A stretch of 64,000 nt of DNA, from positions 310,001 to 374,000 of the forward strand of contig OZ316897.1 of assembly GCA_973895155.1 (NCBI GenBank), written 5' to 3'. Under the pieces are notes generated by a model. The model did no database searches. It was given only the letters and a program-made list of their open reading frames with translations, and was not told the DNA's origin. The stretch is from Marsupella aquatica. Lineage: Eukaryota; Marchantiophyta. Of the stretch, positions 1 to 18,727 are shown in pieces. The position numbers and the translations under genes are program-made. Positions within the stretch are counted from its first letter, which is position 1. Every line of letters starts with the position of its first letter.

Positions 1-284
1 TGGAGAAACCAAATCAAAGATTCACATCTTGATTGACAAGTTCAAGCTTGTCTTGTTTTCTACCATTGTGGTCCGCCAGGACGAAGCTAATGGCCTGATG
101 GCATCAAACTGTGGCAACGACCCACATTTAACAATCTACGCATCATTCCGCTTGTCTTCCTGTTTCTTGAAACACATGGATGATATCGGGAGGTTGATAT
201 GAAACCAATGGACTCGCTAATTTCGAAAATGCAGAAAAATGAAATCGTTATAAACCGCGAGCGATAAATACCGTAGAGGCAAAC

Positions 285-3200
285 CTGTATGTAATGTATT
301 GAGCTGCCATCACGCTCCGCTTTCCCCATATCTCCATATATAATTATCGAAACCTGATTACTTCCACCCGCAGGTGGGGTAGTGAAAGTTGCAATTTTAG
401 ATAGTCCCACCCTTTGACTGCCATTCGCAAATAATCTCTGTGAGTTCTTCAACAGACATCTATCGGCGATACCTTAAAAGCAGAAATACGCCGTCTTTGC
501 ATGAGCACAAGTTGGTAATAAACGACAGTAAATCTCAACGTCATTAGGCTTAAATGTTTGATAGTAATAATATTGGCTGTTGATACTCCGTGGAACATAA
601 CTCCGTATAATATTGTCACTCTACTGGATTCAAGGACCATCCATTGTCGTGAAGGAATGATTGCAGAGGTTCTTCGATAGAAATGCGAAGTAATTGGATG
701 AACATTCAAAAAAACACCTGAAGATCGAAGGGACATCACTTGCACCATCTGAGAATGTCTACCCAGATTTGATACACAAGCAACTTTTACGATAATTATA
801 GTCGTATCTTTTGACAACTCACCTCCCGTACTGATAAGAATACTTTGTGCGCGGCGACAGGCCAGTCATCACCGCCGTATGAACGTAGCCTGGATTATGC
901 CACCCAAAATCATTTGCTGCTCCTGGAGCTGCAATTCATAGAACATAAAACACCAACGGATAAATCCTCTAAGTTGTCCGCCGGGCTCACACAATGGTCG
1001 TACCTATTCGCATGACATGAAGCCGTTCGAGGGACAACGTGACAAAACGCACGCGATGATATCCAACAATTGCGAATCAGCCTTGATGCAAGGGTGACAA
1101 ATAGCTGGTGTTTCACTTCAACAGTACCAATTTACATGTAAACTCAGTGTCACAGTGCTGATCCATTGCAGAACAGTATTTCTTGATGGACAATGATAAA
1201 GCTTCGAACACGTACAACACAAATCAGAGCGTGTAAAGGTGCTGACTGTGGAGCTGATCGTTGTCCCACTTGCGTACTGCACTGTTTGAGACTGAGGGTC
1301 TCCACTGACCCATGTCAACCTCATCTGCGTATACACGTTGGCAAACTTGAGAAACAAAAATGGGGATAATTATCCTGACTAACGACATCCTCACTTGGGA
1401 GCGATGAGGAAAGCGGAGGATGCACATCAAAATTTTACCTCGAAATATATTTTTCATTCAAACAATTAAAACCAGAGGGGAGAGCAGATGAAACAACATC
1501 AACAGTTCGACTGTAAGGTGAAACTGCCGTAAGTAGACCAGCACACGAAAAGTCAATCTTATTTCCACCATCCCATGAAGGTGGAAATTTTGTTCCAAAC
1601 GTAGTGACAAATCCTAAAGCTAAGGATTTATCTCTCAGATTTGGATGTTGTGGAATTTCAAGACGCCTGCATTTTTCCGACAACGATGGACCTTAAGTAA
1701 AGTGTCACGATTAATGATTTGTTTACCATCTTAATCTACTCCGACGTTCGCGAGTATTCAAGCCCCATGCTCCACTGCCTCTGCATTTTACTTCTCCTGA
1801 CTTGCATGCCAGAATATTGAACCTACTCCTGCTATCGTCTGACCATCTCGCGTCACTAGATGAAGGGCATATCCAAATCTTTAAGGTGCAGTTCGGAGAT
1901 TGGCAAATGCTAACCCCAAAATGAGACGGACAAAATCTGGCTCTATAAGGCAACAATTAATCCGACTTGTGACGACCTAACAGCACGGAGCTGAATCGCT
2001 ACATCGCTGGCACTATTACGAAACATCGGAAAGGACATGGGAAGGACAAGACCCTCACCGAAGTGCCTGAAGAATCAATACTAGACAGGTGACCGTATAG
2101 AGGCGAGCTGGGATTGGCGAATGACAAGAGCCCTGTCTGTTTAAGGATGCACGGAGCCTGTAGATCATTTGTAAATAGAACGAACAAAATGTCTGTGCGG
2201 ATGTTAATCAAGCGAAATGACACTGAACCACTGCAAGTCTCCACCAAACAATTGCCGAAGGGGTCTGGTACTCTGCACTCGCTGCTGGCACATGACAAAT
2301 AATTGGGGTCGCTGCTCACAAATTTAAACTGCACAGGGAAACACCAATCAGTCTAGCAATCGCTTATTTGGTATAAAACTCGCGGAAGAATAAGATTACC
2401 AAAAATTCACACCCGGCAATCATGTCCACGAAATGCTTCCCAAGATAACCTGCCATGAACCGTTTAGACTGTTTCTTTACAACCGAACACACCGGGTTCT
2501 AAAGAGCCTGTAGTATTCTGGACAATTGTGAAAGTACAGCAGTGGAGACGAGACATTTACTTTGACGGGATAGTGGCAAAGCAATGGCAACTCTGAAGTG
2601 TCTCCCGTGGCCACGTACTGCGCCTCCACCCATGAGCAGTCCTCGATACTGACACGAATCCAAACAATTTAGCATGTTCATGTTCATTTTCATTGATTAT
2701 AGTTGCTTAGGCAAAGCCAGGCGTAGTTCTAGGAGATTTACAGTCCACACAAATTACTCGTTGAATAAGGTGTTCTCAAACTTCGCGCCAAATTTTGCCT
2801 TCAGTAGTGTGTAGGAATTTCGAAGCTAAACTTCGCAATAAAAGCGAGAGCGCGTCATCCAAGCAATTGTAAGAACGACAGATTCCCCCGCAGATTTCAG
2901 AAGCTGAACTAAGACGGAATTGCAACATCAGAATGACCCGAGGAGTCCAGCGAAATGTTTACAGAAGCATACGGGGCAAAATTGTGTAGAATATGCCCTC
3001 TTACCTTGAGTTGGAGGGAGACACAACTGCAACCCAATCATTGTCACTGGGAGATATGACACCGGAGACGTTGACCGTCACTGTCTGTACGTCACTGAGA
3101 GGGCCCGCAGTGTCCAGGGTAAGTTGTAGATAAGGATTGATATCGGTGCATTGCAAAAGCTTTCGCCTGTTAATGGTTCTAAATGAATTCTCCAAATTTC

Positions 3201-3345
3201 CTCCATGTACATCGAATCTGGCGTCGGGTGAAGCACTCCTATGGCCTCCAATGATCAAGGGTTGCAGTTCAACACATTGAATCGAGACCAGCAAACAAGC
3301 CGTCAGTGCAATCCCAAGAGCGTATCTCAAAACACATTTCGCCAT
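285..3345 (-). CDS. Purple acid phosphatase, 5' part (gene continues beyond left edge)
   Basis: Secreted metallophosphatase of the plant purple acid phosphatase family, acting on phosphate esters in wall or vacuole. Exons on the minus strand: 3345-3005, 2648-2561, 2328-2059, 1324-1216, 928-823, 417-285. All introns are GT-AG and phases agree, giving about 349 residues. The ATG at 3345 was chosen because it opens a signal peptide (MAKCVLRYALGIALTACLL); an in-frame ATG lies 27 bases upstream. Family landmarks are the N-terminal beta-domain (SPSDNDWVAVVSPS), LPLLCHYPVKFKF, the block SSIDSSGTS|MRLTWVSGD, NDFGWHNPGYVHTAVMTGL, and the first metal-binding block YGDMGKAERD, whose Asp is a metal ligand. 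The later blocks (GDxxY, GNHE, GHxH) must lie left of the window. The large N-terminal domain resembles the high-molecular-weight plant class (AtPAP1/9/24/27-like). Assignment is firm; catalytic completeness cannot be judged. Confidence 0.9.
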
Positions 3346-4950
3346 CTTGAGGCCCGCATTGGTTGTCTGCATGTCGTCACATCCTCGTTTCTACGCCCGT
3401 CACATTCAAAGCGCCAGAATCCAATGCTGCTCCTACCAAAAGAAAGTATATATGGGCTGTGTGACCAGCGTGTGCGAACTGGGTAGTAGACTACCCGTAC
3501 GTGCTCCCACCCCTGCGAGCACGACACTAAGTAATTATTAGATACTTCGACGGCGCAGTTCAGAGTCGCAGCACCAAATCACATTTATTTTCGATCCTCT
3601 GTTTAATTCTCAACTCCCTCGGTTTTCCTCGGTACAGAGCAAGTTCAATTTGGGGGACAGGAAGCTCGATTACAGAAACTCCTCCCGTGATGATTGCAAG
3701 AGGCGTGAGAGCGCATCGTAGCTTCATTGCAACTCCAACCCGAAACATGCATCTTTCTTCCGAATTTGCGGTGAAAAGAGTTGTACCGTGAATCGTTCAC
3801 CAGGTAGGCAGGTTCAGCGAACAACCTTTCTCGGAAGGCCCGCAGTATGGACGTATTGGTTGGTTACGCTGATGACGTGGGAATCAAGTCTCCCGCCATT
3901 TGTTTGCTCTGATGAACTTGACCGAAAGAGAGTAACAAAGTTGTCTGAAGGTTGACAGAGATTCCGAAGGAGAACACGTTGCCGCAGACAGTACACAGGA
4001 CGGCGAGACGTCTTTCCTTGCCTTGGAGATCAAAGGACAAGATAATTATACGAAATTGACACAACACGAGTACAGGAGGTCGAAATCGAGTGTTTCCAGG
4101 GAATCCAAGAAGGCAAGAAGGGAGGACCGAGACGGCTTTGAAGCACAGACAGAGCAGTCTTTCGTCGAACCACGGAAGCTCGGAGGACACCATATAGGCG
4201 ACTAGCAGATCTTTCCGGCCTGCAGAATGATTGCAGCGCGGCGTTCAACTCTGAAGAGCTGCGCTGTATCACCATAACTGGAGGCTGTACAAGCGGAGAC
4301 GGAATATTGGACCACCAAATTTATGTAAGCTGTCACAATAATGTCTCGATGCCATAGGACTTAAATTTGAACGATAGGTTGACGTGGAGACCACACCATC
4401 GGAATATGTTTGGAATCTACCCAGTATCTTGATAGGAGCCCATGCACCCCAGTGGCCCTGTATGAAGTGCACTTTTATATTATTTTAAGATGAACTAAAC
4501 TTATTCAATGGTCGAATTTTTCAGAAAGAATAAGTCGAACATAAACTTTCTAGATTATTCATATTGGACTGCTTTTGCAAAGAGAGGACAATCTAAAGCC
4601 GTCGTTGGAGAGTTTCTCCCAAATAAGATTTGGGAATATTCAAAGATGTGTTTCCATTAGGATGCATTTTCATTGGGATGATGGATCTCCATCCCAAGTC
4701 TTTTGTTCAATGAGGGTGATATGGATTTTAGGAAAAGCCTGAATTGTCAACAAGCTTTTTAATATCCCATCCAAGTGCAAGGTTCCCATGGAGACCTCAT
4801 CCCAAATTATGGCCAATATGCGAGCTCCTGAATTAAAGGCTCTCGTTCCTTTTCGGGACCCAAAAATTTTCAAGTTCATTCCAAAACCCAGCATATAGCA
4901 TCTTGGAACATGCTTTATTTTTTGTCTTGTAGTGATTTGAAAGTAAATAA

Positions 4951-5310
4951 AATATGAGAGCATAGAAATGTTGTTATATAAGTAAAATGTCTACCAAGAA
5001 AAACACAGTGACAAAAAAAAGTACAATCAAAATAAAATATGAGAGCATAGAAGTGCTGTTATATAAGTAAAATGTCTACCAAAAAAAGGTACAGTCAAAA
5101 TAAAATATGAGAGCATAAAAATGCTGTTATATAAGTAAAGTGTCTACCCAAAAAAGTACAATCAAAATAAAATATGAGAGCATAGAAGTGTTGTTATATA
5201 AGTAAAATGTCTACCAAAAAAAGGTACAATCAAAATAAAATATGAAAGCATAAAAATGCTCTTATATAAGTAAAGTGTCTACCAAGAAAAGCACAGTGAC
5301 CAAAAAAAGG
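4951..5310. repeat. Tandem repeat, about 67 bp x 5, AT-rich
   Basis: Five copies of a unit beginning AATATGAGAGCATA start at 4951, 5036, 5104, 5171 and 5239; the first unit has about 17 extra bases. Each contains TTATATAAGTAAA and TGTCTACC. Copies differ by scattered substitutions, with two alternating variants (ATAGAAGTG and ATAAAAATG). Confidence 0.9.
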
Positions 5311-6339
5311 TAAATGATGCTACTATGTGTGCACTTAACTCAGGGTGCCTTATGAATGACATTTCTTTTAATAAAAACCATAAACCTAGGAAAGAAAAAG
5401 ATGATGAGAATTTAAGAGGCTATGCATTCATGTTCTTCTGCATCATTTCTCTCACTCGTGGTGGTGGAGCCTTTGGTTTCATCTCTAAGAAAACATATAG
5501 GGGTTGCCAAAATAAGTTCAAAACACTCTAGAACATCTAAAACTAAGGGGGTCTAAAAATTAATTAAAAATGTATAGAATACAAAAGCTGCCCCTTGATA
5601 AGGTAGATTGAAATAAAAATACATGACAAAAAAATCTGAATAAGACAAAATCTTAAGTGAGCATTCACATATTGCAGATTCAAAAATGTGCATATGACTT
5701 TAAGATTCCATGACTATTTGGCAATGATCCACACTGCTCGTGTGAACAAAAACGTTTTCCACTATATAAATGTTCGGTGACTTTGTCGCTTTTTCCAATC
5801 AGCCTGTGGTTTTCTCACTTGGATACCTTGCAAGGCCCGAGCTCCTGTTTTTCAACGAAAAAGGGAAACCCTGCCCCTGGAAGGAGCCATGCAACTGGTA
5901 CAATCCTACACCTATTCATTTCTTGACACTTGAATTATTTTGACCATTGGGGGAGGTCTTCAATGCAATCAAGACAAGTCAGCACACATAAAAGGGACAG
6001 CAGCCACACATTAGCTAGATGTCAAGAGTACAGAAAGTCATACTAAGGGGCAGTTTCTACCAACTCCGGAATGGGTAATGGGCAGGACGCACAAGTGCCA
6101 TTTTCTTAGTTTTGACACTTTTGAATCACCGGACAAGTAAGACAAAATAAGGGTCTTCTTTTATTTCCCTCAAACTAGAGTGATTAAGTAGAAACCTTTA
6201 AGAAAGACGGTGTAATAAATTTCCCCTATTGGTCTCATTAAAGAACTATGAAGGGATGAACCACCAGGGAATTTTGACCAGACAGAACCCAGTTTCACCA
6301 AAGGGCAAATGAGGGGTCTGGACCCCATCATCCATCACA

Positions 6340-6560
6340 CCCAGTCATCCCGACCGCCCATTCCCATTCCAGAGCCCACCCCAACCCGACCCGGTCCCGA
6401 CCCGGCCCCCAACCTAAACCCTAATCCCTGACCCGTACCCAACCCGAGCCAGCCCCAAACTGGGGGACCTGCTCACTAAACCGGGGGACTCCAGGGGGGC
6501 ACGGGACCTGGCCCGGGCCGGGGAGGGGTCCTGGAGAATTTGGGACCGGCCGGGGAATAA
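6340..6560. repeat. GC-rich block with C-rich to G-rich switch, related to the 62-kb minisatellite
   Basis: A run of CCCGACCCGG-type motifs on the left half changes to GGGCCGGGGAGGGG-type motifs near 6455. Its right border, GGACCGGCCGGGGAATA followed by AGAGGAATAT, closely resembles the right border of the minisatellite at about 62520-62550 (GTCCCGGCCGGGGAATATA). By eye these are two copies of one repeat family, this one short. Confidence 0.6.
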
Positions 6561-7124
6561 AGAGGAATATGCATCATTTGGCCCCAGCTAGAACATACAG
6601 TTAATTCTTGGGCCTCGTAGTGTGCCTGACAAATTCGATTCGGCATAAGTACTGTTAAGAACATTGAGAAGTCCTGCCTTTGGAATACTTTCACCGGCCA
6701 TGTTTTGTTGGTAAAGAAGATCTCCTACAGAAACCTGCAAATGGCTCGTAGATCCATAAACCGCATATATATCGTATTTGTATTTTAGGTGATAGCTCCA
6801 GAGACTGCCGGATCCTCTCGCCGAAACACAATTGAAGTTCATTTCAGACTTCGCGGCCACTCTGCGTGATGGCTGCACATTCTAAATCTATCAGTTGTCT
6901 TGGGGAGGGATGCTGTTTCCTGACAGATTAAGTATGGGGAAAAAGAATGTAAGTCCACCTCTGGAGAACCGCAACTAGAGGCTCAGGCAGTCCTTTGAAT
7001 ATCACCACTGCATTAGGAACAAACAAGCTCATGACGAACTCAGCATTTACAGCAGCTTCGCTTTTGAAGTAATATCAACGCTTCCTAAGGTCTCGCTATA
7101 TGAATCAACTATGGATTCCTCATG

Positions 7125-14203
<7,079 letters not shown>

Positions 14204-14222
14204 CAATCGAGTTCCTGGGCGC

Positions 14223-14420
14223 GTGCCAAGTCCAAGCTTTGCGAAATGTGGTCAAGCTGTCTTTAGGGCACGAAGTTTGTCGGGCCGCGAGAGAGTGCAA
14301 TGCGAGACGAGACGAGAACAGAAGAGAACAGTAGAGACGAGAAGAGAAGAGACGAAACGAGATGAAATCAAAATCAAACCAAAGGAGGCGAGACGACGGT
14401 CGGAGGAACGCAGGACTACC
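14223..14420 (-). promoter_or_regulatory. Pyrimidine-rich leader/promoter tract of the U2AF65 gene
   Basis: Immediately upstream of the U2AF65 ATG the minus strand is almost pure pyrimidine (TCGTCTC and TCTTCTC repeats, plus-strand 14305-14360). Such CT-rich stretches are common in plant 5' leaders. The transcription start cannot be placed. The 78-codon plus-strand ORF across it is composed of the repeat and is not a gene. Confidence 0.4.
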
Positions 14421-16096
14421 GAGAAGCTACCGAAAAGCTACAGAACAATCGCTCGCTAGATTTCGATAAACCCGGGCAACGATGGCGAGCCCATGTCATG
14501 TACTCTTGTTTCGGCTGATCCACCGAACAGATTTGTCTTTCGTATTTGGCAGAATCAGCAAGGCGTGTGTTATGAGGGTACAACCAAGAAGTGAAAACCT
14601 CAGTTTCTAAATGTCAAAATTAAGGCATTTCTGGTAAAAAAATTTAAAATCTCACCAGTGGTTAAGGTTTATTAAAACCTGTCACATGGGGTGTTTTCTA
14701 CAGAGTAGTAATGCAGTGTTTCCAGGGAATTGCCGGCTACAATGCCAAGCCAGAACACTCTCCTAGTGTGTAGTGTAAACTCTTGTTCACGGGGCATTGT
14801 GGGCTATTATACCCTGAACAAGGCTAGCTTCACCTCAAGTTTTGAGGGGTTATTATCAAATTTCCTACATTGCTATATGGTGAACACCTTCTACCTATTT
14901 TGTCTTATTAGAAATATGAGTTCTGAATTTTCTTTTAAATCTGGCCTAGTGTATCATTTCACTTTGTATTGGTTTGAATTTAACAAATTATCTAACCCCT
15001 TTAATTATTTCAAGTTCGTGATTTGATATGTTTTATTGTGATAGCTTATCATGTATTTGATGAGATTTTTTTTCTGCCATTCATTCTCTATTGCACGAGA
15101 TGGTCAGACTCACCAGGATGCACCCAGTACAAACACCAGAGATGCCCTGTAGGTTATATGTCCATTGGTGAAAAATTTTCCAAACCTTATGGTTTAGAGG
15201 TTAACAGGTGTCACCTAAATAGTGAATCTTTCAATAGGGCCTAAAAGTAGAGTACAAAGCTAGAGTATAAAGCTAACATACTTCTCTGTCAAACACAATA
15301 TACTATACGGACCTCTAGGGTACATCTTACAAGTTATGTACTTGTTTTTCACCTAAAAAGTGCGGTAAAGGTGTGCATTTTTATTCTATTTATTTATTTG
15401 ATTCACTGTTTTAATGCATTTGAATACTATGCTATAATTGCTATTTGATAAACTATTTAAACTAATTGGTAGTTTACGAAGGATACAATTGACATTATTG
15501 TCAATAAGTTAAAATAGCTGTGTCTTAGAATGAACATGCTATATCAACAATAATACTCTGGTAGCACTAGCATAATACACTAAACCACTACTGTCCATTT
15601 GTAATGGGAAAGTGTCCAAGACACCTTTCACATTTCACTCACTTTTCTCCGTGGCCGTGCCAGTTTGTTCTACAAATTCATGAAAAAATACTTTTAATGG
15701 TTGCTATGGGTAAAACATAGCTTTGAAGAGGCAGGTGTGCTTTAAAGGCCAAAGACATTTATATTTTTACTAATTCAGGTGAAAGTTGAGGAGAATTGAT
15801 AATGAGCCCATCCAAATCTTGATAGTGCATTCTTCTCTGATAATGCCCTCAAAATCACAAAGAGAAACCTTAGAAAGCACTCTTTAGGGTCTGTAGTTCA
15901 AAGTAGGAACTTCAACATCATGCAATTCGAAAAACAGACTTCTTAAGAAAAAACTTAACATGAACTCCCTCATGATATACAAACCCTTCAAACCAACCTC
16001 GTGGAAATTGTGATTCATAGCCTGGGACACCACTTCCAATCTATGAAGAGTTTGAACAACATCTTGAATGGGTAGAAGGTGCTCTCCCTCTAGCAT
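14421..16096. other. Intergenic AT-rich DNA upstream of U2AF65
   Basis: I see no gene, RNA gene or clear repeat here. Short ORFs (for example 14730-15026) are AT-driven, hydrophobic by composition and without family features. Confidence 0.5.
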
Positions 16097-16106
16097 ATTT
16101 GGAGAA

Positions 16107-16712
16107 CAGCTTTTTACTAAACTACCCCCCAAACTTGTAGTAATTACAATACTGCCCCCAAAACTAATATATTTAGTATACTGCCCCCCTAACCGTATCC
16201 CGTCACTTTTAACCCAAGTACTTGACCACTGCTGCATTCCGATTGGCCAAAAAGTAACCATAGTCGAGATCCTAAGCCCGGCCTTACCACAGTATCATCT
16301 TCGCCCGGGCCCAAGGCGCAACCGTGCTGTGTTCGGAAGTGCCGCGCTCGCATTGGGGATTGGGGCCTGAAGTGGGACAGAGGGATCAGAACCCCACTCA
16401 GACCCTCCGCTTATCGGGCTCCGTGAAGGCGCCTCATTTTCTTTGGGACAAACGACACCCAAAACGTTGTTTTTTAAGCCTCGCCAGTTCACAGTCGATT
16501 GCAAGTGAACGTGAAAGGCAGGCGCAGCGCTGGGAGGCAGGGATCGGGGCACATTACGAGCCATTTTTGGAGAGAGGGATTCAGGCAGAAGGCAAGCCAT
16601 TTTGGGAGTGAGGGATCGGGGCAGGAGGCATGCATTTTCGGGAGTGAGGGATTGGGACGGAAAGGCTAGCTATTTCAAGAGGGATTGGGCCCTAAAGTTG
16701 AGCAAGAGACGG
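16107..16712. repeat. Left TIR of the MULE
   Basis: About 600 bp that are the inverted counterpart of 29483-30265. The outer 100 bp are runs of ACTACCCCCCAAAC and ACTGCCCCC; the inner part is GC-rich with degenerate 35-bp modules such as GGGATCGGGGC followed by CATTTT and GGGAGTGAGGG. The inner limit is approximate, near GGGCCCTAAAGTTGAGCAAG. Small ORFs on both strands here are TIR shadows. Confidence 0.9.
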
Positions 16713-17040
16713 AGGGACTCGAGTTGCATGCCTCGAGTTGAAGGCCTTGTTCCCGGCCTTGTTGCCTCAAGTTTTTGGGCCTCGTTTTGATTGGGAAAAA
16801 CTGCAGCCAAACAGCTTATTTTTGAAGGTGTGCTGCTCAATCCTGATTGTTCAACGTCAAGGGCAGGCGCTAGGAGAGAGAGAGAGATCGTGTGAAGAGG
16901 CACAGGTGTGATCTCAGAATGCACATTGAATGCACATTCAACTCTCTTTTGCTTGGCATGCATTTCATTCTCATTTTTTGTTGCCTGTGAATTCAGTCTG
17001 TAATGTCTGTGTTGCAGAGTACATTGCAAGTCGAGCAGAC

Positions 17041-18387
17041 ATGGAATTGAAGACTGGGGAAACATTTGAGGTTGGAAAGACCTTAAGAAATTAATTGTTG
17101 ATGAAGGTGTATCCTCTGAGAGACTCCTAGTTACCCACAAGAAGGATGAGTATAAATGGAAGTTAAGATGCAAACAGATTAGTTGTCCGTGGAGGTTGAG
17201 AGCTACAAAAAAAGCCAGAACCGAGACAATTACCATCACAAAAACTTGCTTGAATCACACTTGTGAGCGGGCTGACCATTACAAGAGGCGAATGCACAGC
17301 AGTTCAGATAGGCTTGCAGACAAAATTATGGACTTAATTCTCCAAAATTGTCAAACTCGACCTTCCACCATCCGAGATACTGCTCAGGCATGGGTGCATC
17401 CTGACATAAAATACCATACAGCCTACGCTGCCAAGCATCGATGTTTGAAGCGCCTTGATGGAGATGAACCCTAAACCCTAAACCCTAAACACTGCCATCA
17501 TATACTTGAGAGAGATCCGACAGCAATTGCTAAGTATAGGGCACCGGTGGCCATCTTGACATGTTATTTGTCTGCCCTTCAGCAGCTAGGGAAGCTTTCC
17601 GTCACTATAGGCTGATGATTGCATTAGATGGGACTCACACAAGATGCATGTACCCTGGAATTCTCCTGCTTACCACAACATTGGATGCCAATAACACAGT
17701 TGTATTGCTTGCATACTCTTGGGTACCTTCAGAAAACGAGGCTAATTGGCTGGTCTTCTTGAATTTGCTAAAAGAAGGTATTCCAGACTTGTGTCAACCT
17801 GGAGTGGTTTTTATTTCTGATCGGGAGAAAGGCCTAACTGATGGGGTGCCAGAAGTTTTTCCTTGTGGACATCCTGCCTACTGTACATGGCATCTTGGGG
17901 AGAATGTACACAAGCATTATGGCAAGGAGATCCGTAAGTTGTTTGAAGCTTTACCATATGCTGTCACTCCTGCCAAATACGAAGGTCGCTTGAAGCAAAT
18001 TGAAGAGAAGAACAAAGCAACAGCAGAATACATTCGAAGGACAGCTGACCCAAAGTTCTACTCTCGAGCTTACTTCCCATCTAAAAGGTCAATCAACTAA
18101 TACATGACCTTTCTAAGTATCTACTGCTAGTTGCATATGCATATAGTGGTTCAATTCTAGGTGTTTTGCATAATACTACTTGCCCTTGATGTGCTTGCAT
18201 TCTTGTTATAGGTGGGGACATGAAACCTCGCAGCAAGTAGAGAGTAGTAACAGGGCACTAAAACCTCAGTGACAAGAGGTGACATTGAATATGTCATGCC
18301 AGATCTGGGATTACATGATGGTAAAGTTTTTTGAGAAGCGAGAGCTTGCTGGTAGTATTACGACTCCATTTCCACCAAACATCATGG
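17041..18387 (+). pseudogene. MULE transposase, 5' part (interrupted)
   Basis: N-terminal MuDR-type DNA-binding region (LRCKQISCPWRLRA, 17160-17210), then the catalytic core from 17561: first Asp in IALDGTH, second Asp in VFISDREKGL, and the MULE CxxH signature in YCTWHL. A clean GT-AG intron at 18088-18211 joins FPSKR to WGHETSQQVES, a typical MULE block. Damage: a frame disagreement near 17067-17090, an in-frame TGA near 18268 (RALKPQ*QEV), a 22-bp telomeric repeat at 17469 that adds a stop and shifts frame, and disruption at 18387 by the retrotransposon. The 3' part resumes at 27953 in the matching frame. Confidence 0.9.
17469..17490. repeat. Interstitial telomeric repeat (CCCTAAA)3 inside transposase
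   Basis: Three perfect CCCTAAA units plus one C lie between ...LDGDE and the continuation of the transposase coding region. Plant-type telomere sequence has no place in a transposase, so this is probably a repair-time insertion at a break. Confidence 0.85.
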
Positions 18388-18715
18388 TGTCAACCATTCT
18401 GAGTAGTGTAGTAGTATATCGTGCTATTAGAGTATGTATGTTTGGTATGAGTGCTATTGGAGCCGATAAGGTTCTGTCAGGTTTGTGTGAGAGGGTACTT
18501 CTCACTTGTGAGGCATTGAAAGGTCATCTTTCAATGTTGAGCCTTGGAGAGAGAGGAGCTTGAGTGTGGCTATGCTGGCTGTGAGCTCCGCTTGTGTAAC
18601 GTGGATTCCTTGAGTAGTGCAAGGTGCGTTGGCTTGACATACGTGTGTGATCGGATCGGTGCGGGATCGATGGGGTATTGTTGACCGAGATCGTTGTGCC
18701 GATTGTATGGAGATT
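18388..18715 (+). repeat. Partial 5' LTR (second part only)
   Basis: Corresponds to 27486-27814 with three transitions and a one-base indel (TGTCAACC here, TGTCACACC there). It lacks the first 138 bp of the LTR, which occur at 27348-27485. It starts TGTC directly after the target bases ATGG and ends GGAGATT next to the proposed PBS. It includes the inverted repeat CATTGAAAG/CTTTCAATG at 18514-18536. Confidence 0.9.
18526..18537 (+). promoter_or_regulatory. Proposed self-primer / transcript 5' end within LTR
   Basis: ATCTTTCAATGT here is the exact reverse complement of the 12 bases adjoining the LTR at 18716-18727. In Tf1/sushi elements the first bases of the RNA fold back on the PBS and prime reverse transcription. 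By analogy the RNA would begin near 18526 (27625 in the complete 3' LTR). No TATA box at normal spacing was recognised. Confidence 0.5.
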
Positions 18716-18727
18716 ACATTGAAAGAT
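18716..18727 (+). promoter_or_regulatory. Putative self-priming primer-binding site
   Basis: ACATTGAAAGAT directly follows the LTR end and pairs over all 12 bases with 18526-18537. I found no match to the usual plant initiator-tRNA PBS (TGGTATCAGAGC) nearby. Confidence 0.6.

Larger units (their letters stand above)
3346..7124. other. Intergenic region between phosphatase and U2AF65 genes
   Basis: The segment should contain the promoter of the minus-strand phosphatase (just right of 3345) and the 3' end of U2AF65 (left of 7125). Only short overlapping ORFs in several frames are present and none resembles a known family. Identifiable contents are the 67-bp tandem repeat at 4951-5310 and the GC-rich block at 6340-6560. 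Confidence 0.5.

Noticed and set aside
4951-5310. CRISPR-like array
   Set aside because: Units are contiguous 67-bp tandem repeats without unique spacers, in a eukaryotic genome.
16295-16611. Paired ORFs on both strands of the MULE ends as genes
   Set aside because: The same frames occur in both TIRs in opposite orientation; they are shadows of the GC-rich inverted repeat.
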